The notes: generated by a model from the sequence alone, not told the origin. Shown: positions 23,078-32,623, counted from the stretch's first letter. The stretch: 64,000 nucleotides of DNA from Deltaproteobacteria bacterium (GCA_020632715.1 JACKFA010000003.1:62001-126000); one strand, 5' to 3'. Numbers and translations are program-made.

Positions 23078-23575
23078 TTAGCTCGGGTCGGGCGCCCGCG
23101 AGAGCTCGAGATCCAGCGGCTCCTCGGCCACCACGGCGAAGCCGCGGCGCAGGTAGAGCCGGAGCGCGGGGTTGTCGCGCGCCACGCGCAGGGTGACCCG
23201 CCGCCCCTCGCGGCGGGCGTCGGCGATGACGCCCTCGAGCAGCGTCGTCCCGAGCCCGCGCCCGCGGTGGGCCGGGGCGAGGGCGATGTCCACGACGCGG
23301 AGCTCGTCGTCGCCGAGCCGCGCCGTCCAGAGGCGCCCCACGCGCTCGTCGCCGAGCCGGACGACGCGGTCGCCTGCGTCGCCGAAGCGGGCCCGCCACG
23401 TCGCGAGCTGCCCGGCCTCCTGGTGCGCGAGCAGCTGCTCCCGCAGCGGCTCCGGGAGGAGCGCGAGCCGCGCCGCGACCGGCCCCGACCGGAAGAGCGC
23501 CGCGAGGAACGGCGCGTCGTCCGGGGCGACCGGGGTCAGGCGAGGCAGCGATGCCGATGGCGACGGCGGCGTCAT
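23078..23575 (-). CDS. GNAT-family N-acetyltransferase
   Basis: 165 residues. The acetyl-CoA-binding segment 'VVDIALAPAHRGRGLGTTLLEGVIADARREG' has the R-x-x-G-x-G motif, followed by 'VTLRVARDNPALRLYLRRGFAVVAEEP', the typical fourth motif of the fold. The acceptor cannot be predicted. The gene ends nine bases from the 3' end of the RlmL-like gene on the other strand. The start has no strong ribosome binding site, so a later start is possible. Confidence 0.85.
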   Translation of the reverse strand: MTPPSPSASLPRLTPVAPDDAPFLAALFRSGPVAARLALLPEPLREQLLAHQEAGQLATWRARFGDAGDRVVRLGDERVGRLWTARLGDDELRVVDIALAPAHRGRGLGTTLLEGVIADARREGRRVTLRVARDNPALRLYLRRGFAVVAEEPLDLELSRAPDPS

Positions 23576-23629
23576 GGTGTGACCAGTTGCTTTACAGGTG
23601 ACAAGTGGCTGGTCGCCGCGCCGCGACCG

Positions 23630-24889
23630 TCACGGGAGCCCCAGCACCCAGACGTCGTTCATGTCGTCGTTGTCGGCGCGCGGCGCGGTCACCGCGACGA
23701 GCGTCGGGCTCATCGCGAGCCGCTCCACGACCCCGCCGATCGGCAGGTTGCGGATGTCCGCGAGGGTCTCGGCGTCTACGACGCGGATGACCGACGCCGC
23801 CGGGTCGGGCGGCGTGCCCTCGATCCAGCCGATCCGCCCCGCGGCCGCCCGCGGCGCGCCGTCGGAGAGCGCCGCGCGCTCGGCGTGGAAGGTCGCCGGG
23901 AAGGTCGCGCCGTCGTCCACGCGCGTGAAGAGGACGTCGCTCGGCATCATGCTGTCGGGGTTGATGATGAGCGGGCGCCGGCGCCAGGCGAGCACCCCCT
24001 TCGTGAGCGAGACGGCGAGCACCTCCTCGCCGGTCGGGCGCGCGACGTCCGTGGCGCCGGCGCTCACGCGGAGCGTCCCGTCCCCCGCGATCCAGGCGAG
24101 CGCGGTCGTCCCGTCGGCGAGCGTCCCGAAGACGGGGGCGCGGTCGGAGACGTTGTCGTTCGTGAGGTTCTGCTCGGCGCCGCCCGCGAGCGGCCGGCGG
24201 AAGAGCTCGCGCAGCCCGCCGTCGTCGCCCGTGAGGCAGAAGCGGCAGTCCTCCCAGACGAGGTCGGTGCCGTCCGTCACCGGGTGGGCCTGCTCACCGT
24301 GGCGCGCGACGATCGCCGCGTCGCTGCCGGTCGTGAGGTCGATGACGAAGAGGTCGGCGTCGCCGTAGCGATCGTCGACGTAGACGAGGCGGTCCCCGAC
24401 GAGCACGAGCTCGCGCGGGGCCCTCAGGTGCGGGGGCGCGAAGGCGTCCGGGGCGCGCGTCGTCCCGACACCGCTCCAGACGACGAGCCGCGGCTCGCCG
24501 CCCGGTGTGTCGCGCTCGACCCAGGCGACGCGCCCGTCGTCCGAGATGGCGACCTGCGTCCGCGCGGCGATCCCCCCGGGCACGACGAAGACGTCGTCGT
24601 CCTTGAGCGCCGTCGTGGCCGCGGTCTCCGTGGTCTCGCCGCTGTCGGGGCGGATCGAGTCGGCCTCGGTGGTGTCCGTGGGCGTCGAAACGTCGCTCAC
24701 CGCGGTGTCGGCGCCCGTCGTGTCGAAGCCGATGGCGTCGACCGGGCCCGTGTCCGCGACGCTCGTGGTGTCGGCGATGGTGGCGCCGGAGCCGCCGTCG
24801 GCGCTGCCGCACGCGCCGAGCGCGCCGACGAGCGCGGCGAGGAGGACGTTCCGGAGCGGGATCGGGATCGGGGGGATGGTCTGATGCAT
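23630..24889 (-). CDS. TolB-like beta-propeller lipoprotein
   Basis: 419 residues. Signal sequence followed by the lipobox LGAC (Cys27) and a Ser/Thr/Asp-rich linker of about 65 residues typical of outer-surface lipoproteins. The rest repeats a WD40-like/TolB propeller blade pattern: 'VAISDDGRVAWVERD', 'LVLVGDRLVYVDDRYGDADLFVIDLTTG', 'HPVTDGTDLVWEDCRF', 'GRIGWIEGTPP', 'RLAMSPTLVAVTAPRADNDDMNDVWVLGL'. Two cysteines (CRFC) in one blade may form a disulfide. Probably a protein- or ligand-binding surface protein without enzymatic motifs. Confidence 0.78.
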   Translation of the reverse strand: MHQTIPPIPIPLRNVLLAALVGALGACGSADGGSGATIADTTSVADTGPVDAIGFDTTGADTAVSDVSTPTDTTEADSIRPDSGETTETAATTALKDDDVFVVPGGIAARTQVAISDDGRVAWVERDTPGGEPRLVVWSGVGTTRAPDAFAPPHLRAPRELVLVGDRLVYVDDRYGDADLFVIDLTTGSDAAIVARHGEQAHPVTDGTDLVWEDCRFCLTGDDGGLRELFRRPLAGGAEQNLTNDNVSDRAPVFGTLADGTTALAWIAGDGTLRVSAGATDVARPTGEEVLAVSLTKGVLAWRRRPLIINPDSMMPSDVLFTRVDDGATFPATFHAERAALSDGAPRAAAGRIGWIEGTPPDPAASVIRVVDAETLADIRNLPIGGVVERLAMSPTLVAVTAPRADNDDMNDVWVLGLP

Positions 24890-25040
24890 GGCGGCCGAGC
24901 CCGCAGCAAGATGCGAGCCAAGGACACCTTAGCGAACGACGCGGGTCGCGTCGCCCCCCGAAGCGCCGGACTTCCCGCTCGGTTCGTCACCGCCCACGCT
25001 TTCCGTATCCGGCGCGCGAGCAAATCGCCGCGGAGGGTGC

Positions 25041-25046
25041 TATATG
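25041..25046 (+). promoter_or_regulatory. Possible -10 box upstream of the ABC exporter operon
   Basis: TATATG in a local AT-richer stretch about 55 bases before the first ABC gene. No good -35 box is visible at 16-18 bases, so this is a weak candidate. Confidence 0.25.
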
Positions 25047-25102
25047 GCCCGGAGCATGAGGGCCGTGACCGAGCGCGCCGGCTCGGAGCCGGGGGACCGC
25101 GC

Positions 25103-27019
25103 ATGAACCAGAAGCAGGGCGACGCCGCGCGTCGGCCCGCCCGAGACGACGACGGCGGGCTCCTCGCGCGCTTCTGGCGCAGCTACATGAAGCGCCATAC
25201 CCGCTCCTACCTCGCGGGCGGCGTGTTCCTGCTCGCGACGACCGCGCTCACCATCGCGATCCCGGTGTTCGTGCAGCACGCCGTGGACGCGATCGGCGGC
25301 GGCACCGCGAGCGACGCCGTCGGCTGGGCCTGGGCGATCCTCATCGCGGGCGTCGCGATCATGGGCGTGCGCACGCTCTCGCGGATCTACTTCTTCAACC
25401 CCGGGCGGGTCGTCGAGTACGACATCAAGAACGACCTCTTCGGGCACCTCACCGAGATGCCGCAGCGCTACTTCGATCGCGTGCGGCCCGGTGAGATCAT
25501 CAGCCGCGGCACGAACGACACGGGCTCGGTGCGCGCGTTCGTCGGCTTCGGGAGCCTGCAGCTCTTCAACGTCGTGATGACGCTCGTCTTCACGCTCGGG
25601 CAGATGCTGCTGACGAACGCGCTGCTCACGCTCCTCTGCATCATCCCGCTCGCCATCGCCGCGTTCGTCCTGCGCTACGCCATCAAGAAGATGCTCCACC
25701 TCGTGACCCGGAGCCAGCAGCAGGTGGCGACCCTCTCCGAGCGTGCGCTCGAGACCTACAACGGCGCGGTCGTCCTCCAGAGCTTCAACGCGGTCGCGGG
25801 GGCGACGCGCCGCTTCGACGACGCCAACGCCGAGCTGAAGGACCTCTCGCTCGGCCTCGTGGGCGTGCAGAGCTGGCTCCTCCCGATCGTGCAGGTCGTC
25901 GGCAACGCCTGCCTCATCATCGTGCTCTACGCGGGCGGCCGCATGGTCATCGAGAACGACCTCACGAAGGGCGAGCTCGCCGCCTTCTCCGTGTACATCC
26001 GCACCGTCGCGGGCGCGCTCTTCGGCATGGGCTGGCTCATCAACGCCCTCCAGCGCGGCTGGGTGTCGCTGAAGCGCGTCTACGAGGTGCTCGACGCCCC
26101 GAACGACCGCCCGAAGAGCGCGGCGGTGCCGCTGCCGACGCCAGGGCCCGGCGGGAACGCCATCGCGGTGAAGAACCTGACCTTTCGCTACCCCGTGCCG
26201 CCGCGGCGCGGCGGGGAGGCGGCCCCCGGCGACGCGCCCCTCGACGGGCCGATCGTGGGGGCGGACGGCGAGGATCGGCGCCCCGTCGTGCTCGAGGACG
26301 TGTCCTTCGAGGTGACCCCGGGCGAGGTGGTCGGGATCTTCGGGCTCACGGGGGCTGGGAAGTCGACGCTCCTGAACGTGCTCGGGCGCGTCTACGAGCC
26401 GCCCGTGGGCACGGTCTTCGTCGACGGGGTGGACGTGCGCGACGTGCCGCTCGCCGAGTTCTGGCGCGAGCTCGCCTACGTGCCGCAGGACGCCTTCCTC
26501 TTCTCGACCTCGATCCGCGAGAACATCGCGCTCGCCGCGCCCATGGGGGAGCGCGACGACGCGCGCGTCGAGGCGGCCGCGAGCTCCGCGGCGCTGACCG
26601 ACGATCTCTCGGCCCTCCAGGACGGCCTCGACACGATCGTCGGCGAGCGCGGCGTGACGCTCTCGGGCGGGCAGCGCCAGCGGACGGCCCTCGCGCGCGC
26701 CTTCTACCGGCACTTCTCGATGCTGCTCCTCGACGACGTGCTCTCGGCCGTGGACCACGCCACCGAGAAGCGCCTCATCGCGGCCATCTACGAGCAGGCG
26801 AAGGGGGGGACGACGCTCATCGTGTCGCACCGGATAAGCGTCCTCAAGCGCGCCGACCGCGTGCTCGTGCTCGACGGCGGGCGCCTCGTCGCCTCGGGGA
26901 GCCACGACGAGCTCCTCGCGCGCGGGGTCGAGCCCTACGTCCGCACGAACCGCCTGCAGGAGGCGCGCGAGCGCGACGGCGACGACGCCGAGGCCCCCGT
27001 GGAGGCCGCCCATGGCTGA
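25103..27019 (+). CDS. ABC exporter half-transporter, MdlA-like (degenerate-site subunit)
   Basis: 638 residues: six-helix membrane domain (about residues 30-340) then an ATPase domain. Walker A is GLTGAGKST (about 413-421), signature VTLSGGQRQR (about 518) and Walker B MLLLDDVLSAVD, where Asp replaces the catalytic Glu after the Walker B Asp. This is the same change as in the MdlA/TM287/BmrC subunits of heterodimeric exporters. A 30-residue insertion rich in Pro/Gly/Asp lies just before the ATPase core. The last codons overlap the start of the next gene by 8 bp, so the two halves are made together. Transported substrate (drug or lipid) unknown. Confidence 0.93.
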   Translation: MNQKQGDAARRPARDDDGGLLARFWRSYMKRHTRSYLAGGVFLLATTALTIAIPVFVQHAVDAIGGGTASDAVGWAWAILIAGVAIMGVRTLSRIYFFNPGRVVEYDIKNDLFGHLTEMPQRYFDRVRPGEIISRGTNDTGSVRAFVGFGSLQLFNVVMTLVFTLGQMLLTNALLTLLCIIPLAIAAFVLRYAIKKMLHLVTRSQQQVATLSERALETYNGAVVLQSFNAVAGATRRFDDANAELKDLSLGLVGVQSWLLPIVQVVGNACLIIVLYAGGRMVIENDLTKGELAAFSVYIRTVAGALFGMGWLINALQRGWVSLKRVYEVLDAPNDRPKSAAVPLPTPGPGGNAIAVKNLTFRYPVPPRRGGEAAPGDAPLDGPIVGADGEDRRPVVLEDVSFEVTPGEVVGIFGLTGAGKSTLLNVLGRVYEPPVGTVFVDGVDVRDVPLAEFWRELAYVPQDAFLFSTSIRENIALAAPMGERDDARVEAAASSAALTDDLSALQDGLDTIVGERGVTLSGGQRQRTALARAFYRHFSMLLLDDVLSAVDHATEKRLIAAIYEQAKGGTTLIVSHRISVLKRADRVLVLDGGRLVASGSHDELLARGVEPYVRTNRLQEARERDGDDAEAPVEAAHG

Positions 27020-28796
27020 CGAGAAGGCGAAGGCGAAGGCCGAGAAGGGCGCCGACAAGGGCGTCAGCGACAAGGAGCTCCTCCGCCGCGCGTGGCCCTA
27101 CGTGAAGGCCGACAAGGGCTGGCTCTGGGTCGTCGCGATCATGACGCCGCTCGGCGTGGGCGCGGGCGTCGTCCAGCCGGTGCTCCTGAAGGAGGGCATC
27201 GACGAGCACGTCGCCAAGGGCGACCTCGGCGGGCTCGGGATGATCGCGCTCCTCTTCATCCTCGCGGTCTTCGGCGGCTGGGTGCTGAGCTCGCTCGGCT
27301 ACCAGGCGCTCCAGATCGTGTCGCTCCGCGGCCTCGTGCGGCTCCGCGCCGCCATCTTCCGGCACGTCGTGGGGCAGGGGGCGCGCTTCTTCGACCGCCG
27401 CACGACCGGCTCGCTCATGACGCGCACGATCAACGACACGGACGCCATCTACGAGAGCCTCGCGCGCGGCGCGGGGCAGCTCCTGACGGACCTCCTGACG
27501 ATCGTCGGGATGCTGGTCGCGATGTTCATCCTGGACTGGCGCCTGACGCTCATCGCGTTCGCGTTCTCGCCGATCATCTGGTCGGTCGTCGGCTGGTTCC
27601 GGCGCCGCCTGCGCCCGCTCTCGCTCACGATCCGCGCGTCGCTCTCGGCGCTGAACGGCTTCTTCGCCGAGCAGATCTACGGCATGTCGCTCGTGCAGCT
27701 CTACGGCGCCGAGGCGAAGTCGCAGCGGCGCTTCGAGGACACGAGCGGCGAGTACATGCGCGCCTACCACTCGGCGAACTGGCTCGACGCCGGGCTCTAC
27801 GCCGTGATGGACGGGATGAGCGCGCTCGCGATCGGCGCGGTCGTGTGGTTCGTGGCCGTGCAGTTCACGGACGCTGATCGCAGCGTGACCATCGGCCTCC
27901 TCGTGGCCTTCGTGGAGTACCTCGGGCGGATCTTCGTGCCGATCCGCGAGTTCACGGGGCGCATCGCGGCGATCCAGCACGCGACCGCCGCGCTCGAGCG
28001 GGTCTTCAACCTCCTCGACAGCGAGGATCGCGTCGCGGAGGGCACGATCGACCCCGGGAAGATCCAGGGGGAGGTGCGCTTCGACGGCGTCACGTTCGCG
28101 TACGCCAAAGACCGCCCGACGGTGCTCGAGGACGTGTCGTTCGCGGTGAAGCCGGGCGAGGTCGTGGCGCTCGTCGGCGCGACGGGCTCCGGGAAGACCA
28201 CCATCGGGAAGCTCTTGACGCGCCTCTACGACGGCTACGAGGGGTCGATCACGCTCGACGGGCACGAGCTCAAGGACGTGCAGCTCGGCGCCATCCGCGA
28301 CCAGATCGCGGTCGTCCACCAGGACGTCTACCTCTTCGATGGGACCATCGGGGAGAACATCCAGCTCTGGAACCCCGCGATCTCGCTCCCGGACGTGCAG
28401 CGGGCGGCGCGGAGCTCGCGCGCGGCGAGCTTCATCGAGGCCCTCCCGGACGGCTACGACACGCACCTCACCGAGCGCGGCGGGAACCTCTCGACCGGGC
28501 AGCGGCAGCTCCTCGCCATCGCGCGCGTGATGGCGCGCGACGCCTCGGTCGTGGTGCTCGACGAGGCCACGGCGAGCGTCGACTCGCTCACCGAGCGGCT
28601 CATCGACGAGGCCGTGGCGACGCTCTTCGAGCAGCGCACCGTGATCGTCATCGCGCACCGCCTGTCGACCATCCGGAAGGCCGATCGCATCATCGTGCTC
28701 CACCGCGGGCAGGTCGTGGAGCAGGGCACGCACGACCAGCTCATGGCGATGGGCGGCCGCTACAAGCTCCTCGTCGAGACCGGCTTCGCGCTCTGA
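27012..28796 (+). CDS. ABC exporter half-transporter, MdlB-like (consensus-site subunit)
   Basis: 594 residues. A Lys/Glu-rich N-terminus is followed by six membrane helices and an ATPase domain with Walker A GATGSGKTT (about 389), signature NLSTGQRQL (about 493) and Walker B VVVLDEATASVD with the catalytic Glu. The signature has LSTGQ where the partner has LSGGQ. In a heterodimer the partner's Asp-containing Walker B pairs with this LSTGQ to form one weak ATP site, while this subunit's Glu pairs with the partner's LSGGQ to form the active site. Ends directly against the convergent gene at 28797 with no gap. Confidence 0.93.
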   Translation: MADEKAKAKAEKGADKGVSDKELLRRAWPYVKADKGWLWVVAIMTPLGVGAGVVQPVLLKEGIDEHVAKGDLGGLGMIALLFILAVFGGWVLSSLGYQALQIVSLRGLVRLRAAIFRHVVGQGARFFDRRTTGSLMTRTINDTDAIYESLARGAGQLLTDLLTIVGMLVAMFILDWRLTLIAFAFSPIIWSVVGWFRRRLRPLSLTIRASLSALNGFFAEQIYGMSLVQLYGAEAKSQRRFEDTSGEYMRAYHSANWLDAGLYAVMDGMSALAIGAVVWFVAVQFTDADRSVTIGLLVAFVEYLGRIFVPIREFTGRIAAIQHATAALERVFNLLDSEDRVAEGTIDPGKIQGEVRFDGVTFAYAKDRPTVLEDVSFAVKPGEVVALVGATGSGKTTIGKLLTRLYDGYEGSITLDGHELKDVQLGAIRDQIAVVHQDVYLFDGTIGENIQLWNPAISLPDVQRAARSSRAASFIEALPDGYDTHLTERGGNLSTGQRQLLAIARVMARDASVVVLDEATASVDSLTERLIDEAVATLFEQRTVIVIAHRLSTIRKADRIIVLHRGQVVEQGTHDQLMAMGGRYKLLVETGFAL

Positions 28797-29795
28797 TCAC
28801 GGCCGCGCGGCGCGGAGCGAGCCCCAGAAGCGCTCGATCGCCGCGCTCGATCGGCCCGCGCGGTCGGGCCGCGCGGCGCAGACGAAGACGACGAGCTCCG
28901 TGCCCGCGTCCACGAACGCGGTGTGCACCTCGCCCGCGCCGCCGCCCGCGGAGGGCAGGAGCCGCCCCGGGGCGGTCTCGAAGCGGGCCGCGAAGGCGCC
29001 GAGCCGGCCGACCTTCTCGGGGCGGCGCGGCGTCTCGCTCGCGACGACGCCGAGGAGCCGGGACATGAGCCTCTGCGCCTCCGCGACGGCGCCCGCGCCC
29101 GCCGGCACGACGCCGACGTGACAGAGCACGCCGGGGTGGGGGAGGAGGGCCAACCACGTGGTCGCGCCGACACCGCCGAGCTCACCCGACACGAGCGCCG
29201 ACGGCGACTCGATCGTGAACGCGCCGAACGGGCGGCGCGACCAGGTGACGGGGAGGTCCGCCGGGGCGCCGGGCGCGAGCGCGACCGAGGCGACGAACGC
29301 GCGCGCGTCCGCTTCGCCGCTCGGCGCGCCGCTGCTCGGCCAGGCGGCGAGCGCGGTGACGGCGAGCCGGCCCGCGACGATCACGCGCACGACGGCGTTG
29401 GCGCGCCCGCCGCGGACGGCGAAGGCGCGCGCCACGTGGCCGTCCACGAGGCTCGTCTCGTCCTCGACGATCTGGCCGCCGAACCCCGCGACGGCGCTGT
29501 TCGCGACGTCCACGAAGACCGCGAGGGGGTTCGGGCTCACCCACGCGTCATCGGACGCGGGCACGGCGCTCAGGAGGAAGCTCGCGCCGCCGGGCACCGT
29601 CAGCGAGAGCAGCGCGGCGCCCTTGTTGCGCTCGACCGTCGGTGGCGACGGGAAGCGCGCGCGGAGGTGCAGCTCGGCGAGCACCTCGCCGGGCTCGCCG
29701 GGGTAGGGCTGCGCGACGGCCGCCGTGGGCGCGAGCGCGAGGACGAGGAGAGGGAGCGCGAGGGCGCAGGCGAGGACGATGGCGAGGCGCGACAT
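28797..29795 (-). CDS. Secreted hypothetical protein, 332 residues
   Basis: Start MSRLAIVLACALALPLLVLALAPTAAVAQ is a classical signal peptide with an AxA cleavage site, and GGAGG lies 6 bases before the ATG. The mature protein seems to hold two similar halves, each with a strand-rich core ('ALLSLTVPGGASFLLSAVPASD' and 'WSRRPFGAFTIESPSALVSG', then 'RLGAFAARFETAPGRLLP' and 'VHTAFVDAGTELVVFVCAARP'). No known motif. Periplasmic. The stop codon touches that of the ABC operon. A TATAAA-like box on the minus strand at 29847-29852 could be its -10 element. Confidence 0.7.
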   Translation of the reverse strand: MSRLAIVLACALALPLLVLALAPTAAVAQPYPGEPGEVLAELHLRARFPSPPTVERNKGAALLSLTVPGGASFLLSAVPASDDAWVSPNPLAVFVDVANSAVAGFGGQIVEDETSLVDGHVARAFAVRGGRANAVVRVIVAGRLAVTALAAWPSSGAPSGEADARAFVASVALAPGAPADLPVTWSRRPFGAFTIESPSALVSGELGGVGATTWLALLPHPGVLCHVGVVPAGAGAVAEAQRLMSRLLGVVASETPRRPEKVGRLGAFAARFETAPGRLLPSAGGGAGEVHTAFVDAGTELVVFVCAARPDRAGRSSAAIERFWGSLRAARP

Positions 29796-29918
29796 GACGA
29801 CCTCCGCGGGGGGAGCGGCCGTGTGAATCACGGGTCCAACCGGAAGTTTATACACCCTGCGGCGCCGGGAAGAGGCGGGCGCGCGCGGGGTGTGCGGGCG
29901 ACGGCCCGCCGCCGTCCG

Positions 29919-29947
29919 TTGTGCGCGCGGCGCCCCCGGCGTATCGT
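29919..29947 (+). promoter_or_regulatory. Putative sigma-70 promoter of transketolase operon
   Basis: TTGTGC (29919-29924) and TATCGT (29942-29947) are 17 bases apart and 34 bases before the tkt start codon. Matches are 3/6 and 4/6. Confidence 0.4.
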
Positions 29948-29981
29948 CCGGCCCGCTCGCAGGGTGCACCGCGGAGGAGCC

Positions 29982-32021
29982 ATGCAGACCCACGCCACCG
30001 ACTTGCTCGCCAACACGATCCGGACCCTCGCCATGGACGCCGTCCAGAAGGCGAACTCGGGTCACCCCGGGATGCCGATGGGCATGGCGGACGTCGCGTC
30101 CGTGATGTGGGCCGACTTCCTGACGGTCGATCCGTCCGAGCCGGGCTTCGTGGACCGCGATCGCTTCGTGCTCTCCTGCGGGCACGGCAGCATGCTCCTC
30201 TACTCGCTCCTCCACCTCGCCGGCTTCCCGCTGCCGCTCGACGAGCTGAAGCGCTTCCGGCAGCTCGGCTCGATGACGCCTGGGCACCCCGAGGTCGGCG
30301 TCACGCCGGGCGTCGAGACGACGACGGGCCCGCTCGGGCAGGGGATCGCCAACGCCGTCGGCTTCGCGATGGCCGAGGCGCACCTCGCCGCGCGCTACAA
30401 CAAGCCCGGCTTCCCCGTGGTCGACCACATGACCTGGGTCATCTGCTCCGACGGCGACCTCGAGGAGGGGATCTCCCACGAGGCGGCGAGCCTCGCCGGG
30501 CACCTCGGGCTCGGGAAGCTCATCGCCTGCTACGACGACAACGGGATCAGCATCGACGGCGAGACGCACCTCTCGTTCTCGGAGGACGTCCCGGCGCGCT
30601 TCGCCGCCTACGGCTGGCACGTGCAGCGCGTCGACGGCCACGACCGCGCCGCGGTCGCGAAGGCCCTCGCGGCAGCGCGCGACGAGGGCGCGCGGCCCTC
30701 GCTCATCGCGTGCCGCACGCACATCGGCTTCGGGAGCCCGAACAAGCAGGACAAGGAGGCGGCCCACGGCTCGCCGCTCGGGGACAAGGAGATCGAGCTC
30801 ACGAAGGAGAAGCTCGGCTGGCCGAAGGACGCGCACTTCCTCGTGCCCGACGAGGCCGTCGCGGCGCTCGACGCGCTCCGCGTGCGCGGCTCCATGAAGC
30901 GCACGCGCCACGGCGAGCTCATGCAGCGCTACGCGCAGCAGCACCCCGAGCTCGCGGCCGAGCTCCGGCAGATCCTGACCGGCGACGGGCTCCCGGGCGA
31001 CCTCGAGCGCTTCGTCCCGACCCTCGAGGACAAGCCCATCGCCACGCGCAACGCCTCCGGGAAGGTGCTGAACGGGCTCGCGAAGGGCGTCCCGCAGCTC
31101 TGGGGCGGCTCGGCGGACCTCGCGCCGTCGAACAAGACGCTGCTCTCCGGCGAGACCGCCTTCTCGCGCGAGGATCGCGCCGGGCGGAACCTGCACTTCG
31201 GGATCCGCGAGCACGGCATGGCCGCCATCATGAACGGGATGGCCCTCCACGGCGGCGTCATCCCCTACGGCGGCACGTTCCTCACGTTCACGGACTACAT
31301 GCGCGGGGCGATGCGCCTCTCCGCGCTCATGGCGCAGCGCGTCGTGTACGTGCTCACCCACGACAGCATCTTCCTCGGCGAGGACGGCCCGACGCACCAG
31401 TCGATCGAGCACGCGATGGCGTGCCGGCTCATCCCGAACCTCGACGTCATGCGGCCGGGCGACGCGCGCGAGACGGCCGCCGCCTGGGTCGCCGCGCTCC
31501 GGCGGACGGACGGGCCGACGGCGCTCCTCCTGACGCGCCAGGATCTGCCGCCCATCGCGGGGACGAAGGGCGCGATGGAGGACGTGGCGCGCGGGGCCTA
31601 CGTGGTCGAGCCGTGCGACGATCCCGATCTCGTCTTCGTCGCGACCGGCTCCGAGCTCCACCTCGCGACGGGCGCGGCCGCCGAGCTCCGCGCGGAGGGG
31701 AGGGCGGTGCGCGTCGTGTCGATGCCGTGCCGCGAGCGCTTCCTGCGGCAGCCCGAGACGTACCGCGACGCGGTCCTGCCGCCGTCGGCGCTCGTGCGCG
31801 TGACGGTCGAGGCGGGGCGGACCGCCGGCTGGGAGGGGATCGCCGGGCCCTTCGGGGCGAGCGTCGGGATCGACCGCTTCGGGGAGTCGGCGCCGGCCGA
31901 GGATCTCGCCGAGCACTTCGGCTTCACCGTGCGCGCCGTGGCCGACGCGGCGCGGGCCGCGCTGGCCGCGTACCCGGACAAGGCGAAGGCCTATCGGGAA
32001 TGGCTCGCCCGGGGGGCGTGA
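29982..32021 (+). CDS. tkt: Transketolase
   Basis: 679 residues, ATG with GGAGGAG upstream. The thiamine-diphosphate enzyme moves two-carbon units in the pentose phosphate pathway (cytosol). Signatures include 'KANSGHPGMPMGMAD', 'CGHGSMLLYSLLHLAGF', 'GHPEVGVTPGVETTTGPLGQG', the cofactor motif 'CSDGDLEEGISHEAASLAG', 'YDDNGISIDG', 'GSADLAPSN', 'HFGIREHGMA', 'THDSIFLGEDGPTHQSIEHA' and 'TGSELHLA'. Length is typical. It heads a run of four close genes on the same strand. Confidence 0.98.
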   Translation: MQTHATDLLANTIRTLAMDAVQKANSGHPGMPMGMADVASVMWADFLTVDPSEPGFVDRDRFVLSCGHGSMLLYSLLHLAGFPLPLDELKRFRQLGSMTPGHPEVGVTPGVETTTGPLGQGIANAVGFAMAEAHLAARYNKPGFPVVDHMTWVICSDGDLEEGISHEAASLAGHLGLGKLIACYDDNGISIDGETHLSFSEDVPARFAAYGWHVQRVDGHDRAAVAKALAAARDEGARPSLIACRTHIGFGSPNKQDKEAAHGSPLGDKEIELTKEKLGWPKDAHFLVPDEAVAALDALRVRGSMKRTRHGELMQRYAQQHPELAAELRQILTGDGLPGDLERFVPTLEDKPIATRNASGKVLNGLAKGVPQLWGGSADLAPSNKTLLSGETAFSREDRAGRNLHFGIREHGMAAIMNGMALHGGVIPYGGTFLTFTDYMRGAMRLSALMAQRVVYVLTHDSIFLGEDGPTHQSIEHAMACRLIPNLDVMRPGDARETAAAWVAALRRTDGPTALLLTRQDLPPIAGTKGAMEDVARGAYVVEPCDDPDLVFVATGSELHLATGAAAELRAEGRAVRVVSMPCRERFLRQPETYRDAVLPPSALVRVTVEAGRTAGWEGIAGPFGASVGIDRFGESAPAEDLAEHFGFTVRAVADAARAALAAYPDKAKAYREWLARGA

Positions 32022-32024
32022 TCC

Positions 32025-32597
32025 GTGCCCTTCATGAAGCGAACCCTCTCGAAGCAGCTCGCGCTCGCCGCGCTCCTCGCCGCGCTCACGCTCACGGCCT
32101 CCCTCCTGGCCGCGCCCCGCGCGGTCGCCGCGCCCGACGAGACCCAGGAGACCGCGGTCATCTTCCTCCAGTCGATGACCGTCGCGCACGCGGTCGCGCT
32201 GTACGAGCGCGTGCTCGGGAACCAGCGCGGGAGCGCCATCAGCGAGGGGCGGAGCGCGGCCACGGTGATCGTGCGCGACAGCCCCGAGCGGGTCGCGCGC
32301 TTCCGGGCGCTCGTGAAGGCGCTCGACGCGGCCGGCGCCGGTGAGGACGCGCACCTCTACATCCGCCCGGTCGTGACGCTCCGCCCGAGCGACCTCGCGG
32401 ACGTCGCGCGCGAGGTCATCGACGGCGACAAGCAGTACGAGGGCGTCGTGCTCGTGCCCGACGACCGCACCGACCAGCTCGTGGTCCGCGCCACGCCCGC
32501 GCGCTACAAGGCGCTCGACAAGCTGCTGCGGCGCCTCGACCGGATCCCCGACCGACGCGGGGATCGCCAGATCCGGACCCTGCCCGCGCCGCCGTGA
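32025..32597 (+). CDS. Secretin N-domain (N1/N2-like) protein without pore domain
   Basis: 190 residues with a GTG start three bases after tkt; an ATG nine bases later is an alternative start. A signal peptide (QLALAALLAALTLTASLLAAPRAVAA) precedes two KH-like secretin modules: 'AVIFLQSMTVAHAVALYERVLG...AATVIVRDSPERVARFRALVKALDAA' and 'YIRPVVTLRPSDLADVAREVI...VLVPDDRTDQLVVRATPARYKALDKLLRRLD'. In type II/III secretins these modules form the periplasmic vestibule. The pore-forming secretin domain is absent, so it may be an accessory periplasmic partner. Confidence 0.78.
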   Translation: MPFMKRTLSKQLALAALLAALTLTASLLAAPRAVAAPDETQETAVIFLQSMTVAHAVALYERVLGNQRGSAISEGRSAATVIVRDSPERVARFRALVKALDAAGAGEDAHLYIRPVVTLRPSDLADVAREVIDGDKQYEGVVLVPDDRTDQLVVRATPARYKALDKLLRRLDRIPDRRGDRQIRTLPAPP

Positions 32598-32623
32598 GCG
32601 CGGCGCGAGAGGAGCGAGAGAGA

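Noticed and set aside
25056..25106. A 16-codon upstream frame whose stop overlaps the ABC exporter ATG
   Set aside because: The ribosome binding site is badly spaced (one base) and the peptide has no notable features; too weak to list as a gene.
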